Source of the DNA: an uncultured Acidimicrobium sp.
Lineage (GTDB): Bacteria > Actinomycetota > Acidimicrobiia > Acidimicrobiales > Ilumatobacteraceae
Reading direction: 5' to 3'
Length of the DNA stretch: 15,650 nt
NCBI GenBank assembly: GCA_903895515.1
Contig: CAITUB010000287.1
Coordinates: 1-15,650, forward strand
Shown here: in pieces, positions 14,533 to 15,650 of the stretch
How the letters are laid out: each line of letters opens with the position of its first letter
Position numbering within the stretch: position 1 is the stretch's first letter
The notes under the pieces: generated by a model
Databases searched by the model: none
What the model was told of the DNA's origin: nothing
The model's input: the letters and a program-made list of their open reading frames with translations, nothing else
Program-made: the position numbers and the translations under genes

Positions 14533-15262
14533 GAGAAGTATCCGATATCACGAAATTGCCGCAGCGCTTCGCGAGCGAGTGCAAGCCGGGCAGTTTTTAG
14601 CTGGTCGCTTATTGCCGAGTGAGTCCGAACTCTCCACAGAGTTTTCTGTCAGTCGTGTCACAGTTCGACGCGCACTTGAAGTGTTGCGCGATGAAGGTTT
14701 GGTTAACGCGCGGCAAGGCTTCGGATGGTTTGTTGCATCCGACCCAGTAAGCCAAAGCCTCGGTCGTTTAGGAACCATTGAAGAACAAATGTTGGCAAGT
14801 GGTTTGCAACCAGCTCGACGCATTGTGGATTTCGCTTTTGAAAAACCGTCGCGCAAAGTTGCCAAAGTGCTGGATTGCGACCAAGTGTTACGTGTGAAGC
14901 GCGTGAATATGGCAGATGACCAACCATTTGCAGTGGTCACAGTCTGGTGTCCGTTCGAACTTGGCAAACATTTGTCGCGACACGATGTTGAACATTCGTC
15001 GTTCTACAACTTGTTAAACATTGAGCTTGGTGGGGCGACGCAAACCATTAGCGCCGATGCCGCAACAGCCACTGAGGCGCAATTGTTAGAGATTCCAATT
15101 GGTTCGCCTGTACTCAGTTGTGATCGAACGACAAAAGACAAGCACGGCAATGCTGTGTTGGTATCGCACCATGTGTTTCCGGCTCATCGCACCAATTTCG
15201 TGGTGGATCTTCCAGCAGTTACTGCATCAATTGCACCAACTGGGTTGCGACTCGTCGATTAA
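14531..15262 (+). CDS. GntR-family (HutC/UTRA) transcriptional regulator
   Basis: A 243-residue regulator. The N-terminal GntR winged helix-turn-helix contains LRERVQAGQFLAGRLLPSE and SVSRVTVRRALEVLRDEGLV. The C-terminal UTRA ligand domain (about residues 80-230) contains ARRIVDF, VLRVKRV and AEAQLLEIPIGSPVL-like segments typical of HutC-type regulators; the actual text at the last is TEAQLLEIPIGSPVL. I prefer the GTG at 14531 because the GntR fold begins just after it (VRSIRYHEIAAAL). An ATG at 14489 would place the promoter and operator repeats inside the gene and leave only 31 bases before acn. The gene is divergent from acn and shares a direct repeat with the icd promoter, so control of acn, icd and itself is the best inference. 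The effector is unknown. It is convergent with the nitroreductase gene. Confidence 0.92.
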   Translation: MRSIRYHEIAAALRERVQAGQFLAGRLLPSESELSTEFSVSRVTVRRALEVLRDEGLVNARQGFGWFVASDPVSQSLGRLGTIEEQMLASGLQPARRIVDFAFEKPSRKVAKVLDCDQVLRVKRVNMADDQPFAVVTVWCPFELGKHLSRHDVEHSSFYNLLNIELGGATQTISADAATATEAQLLEIPIGSPVLSCDRTTKDKHGNAVLVSHHVFPAHRTNFVVDLPAVTASIAPTGLRLVD

Positions 15263-15269
15263 CTATTGA

Positions 15270-15650
15270 CTACCACTTGTCCCAATGCAGTACTTTTTCG
15301 AGTGGCGCACGTTTAGCCGGCTTGAAGTCGGTGCCCTTGGTGTAGGCGATAGGGAACAATCCGCCCTGCGTAATTTTTTCGTATGGAATGCCGAGTAGTT
15401 CTGCGGCCTTCTTTTCACCGTCCATCATGAGGTGAATGGTGGTCCATGCAGAACCGATTCCGCGACCGCGCAGTGCAAGCATGAAACTCCACACAGCAGG
15501 AAGCAGCGAACCCCATCCGCCCGCACCCGTTGCTACGTCAACGTTTTCTAAGCGACCCTTGATGCAAGGAATCATCAGCATTGGTGCCTTTTCAAAATTT
15601 TCTGAAAGGAATGTTGCTGAATCGCGCACGCGAGTCATCTGATCGCCAAG
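15270..15650 (-). CDS. nitroreductase-family protein, C-terminal part (runs off right edge)
   Basis: The frame is open from the right edge to a TAG at 15270 and gives the last 126 residues. The segment KAPMLMIPCI, then GAGGWGSLLPAVWSFMLALRGRGIGSAWTTIHL, and the C-terminal LLGIPYEKITQGGLFPIAYTKG are typical of FMN-dependent nitroreductases (NADH dehydrogenase/NAD(P)H nitroreductase fold). The internal ATG at 15638 is not the start; the frame continues upstream as LGDQ and the FMN-binding N-terminal half lies outside the window. The natural substrate is unknown. The stop is seven bases from the end of the convergent regulator gene. Confidence 0.85.
   Translation of the reverse strand, partial: LGDQMTRVRDSATFLSENFEKAPMLMIPCIKGRLENVDVATGAGGWGSLLPAVWSFMLALRGRGIGSAWTTIHLMMDGEKKAAELLGIPYEKITQGGLFPIAYTKGTDFKPAKRAPLEKVLHWDKW

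Overview
The window looks like a chromosomal segment of an actinobacterium of intermediate GC, about half by eye. Supporting signs are a 6C-type small RNA next to a HAD-IB gene (an actinobacterial hallmark), GTG starts, an actinobacterial-type acyl-CoA dehydrogenase, a split acyl-CoA carboxylase beta subunit, and a HAD/PlsC fusion. An aquatic Acidimicrobiia-like lineage is a reasonable guess but is not proven by the sequence. I see no IS elements, CRISPR, tRNA, rRNA or phage genes.

Layout, left to right. (1) On the minus strand, an acyl-CoA dehydrogenase gene is followed by a metallo-beta-lactamase-fold hydrolase that runs off the left edge. (2) Divergent from these, a plus-strand run begins with NADP-isocitrate dehydrogenase (icd). 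It continues with a three-gene flavin electron-transfer cassette: a di-haem ferric-reductase-like flavoprotein, an FMN-binding membrane-anchored protein and an ApbE flavin transferase. A quinone oxidoreductase closes the run. (3) Facing it on the minus strand are a LysR regulator, an acyl-CoA carboxyltransferase and citrate synthase (gltA). (4) Divergent from LysR comes a 6C-like small RNA with its own promoter and intrinsic terminator, then a HAD-IB phosphatase/PlsC acyltransferase fusion. (5) Convergent to that, on the minus strand, are a mitochondrial-type aconitase (acn) and a small three-helix membrane protein. (6) Divergent from acn is a GntR/UTRA regulator, and a nitroreductase gene enters from the right edge.

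The first three TCA-cycle enzymes (citrate synthase, aconitase, isocitrate dehydrogenase) therefore lie within about 13 kb, together with acetyl-CoA-producing and acetyl-CoA-consuming functions. The most interesting observation is regulatory. An identical direct repeat, TACAAGT-N4-TACAAGT (11-bp period), occurs exactly twice: in the acn/gntR intergenic region and in the icd/acyl-CoA dehydrogenase intergenic region. I infer that the GntR/UTRA protein, encoded at one of the two sites, is a local regulator that co-controls aconitase, isocitrate dehydrogenase and fatty-acid oxidation in response to an unknown small molecule.
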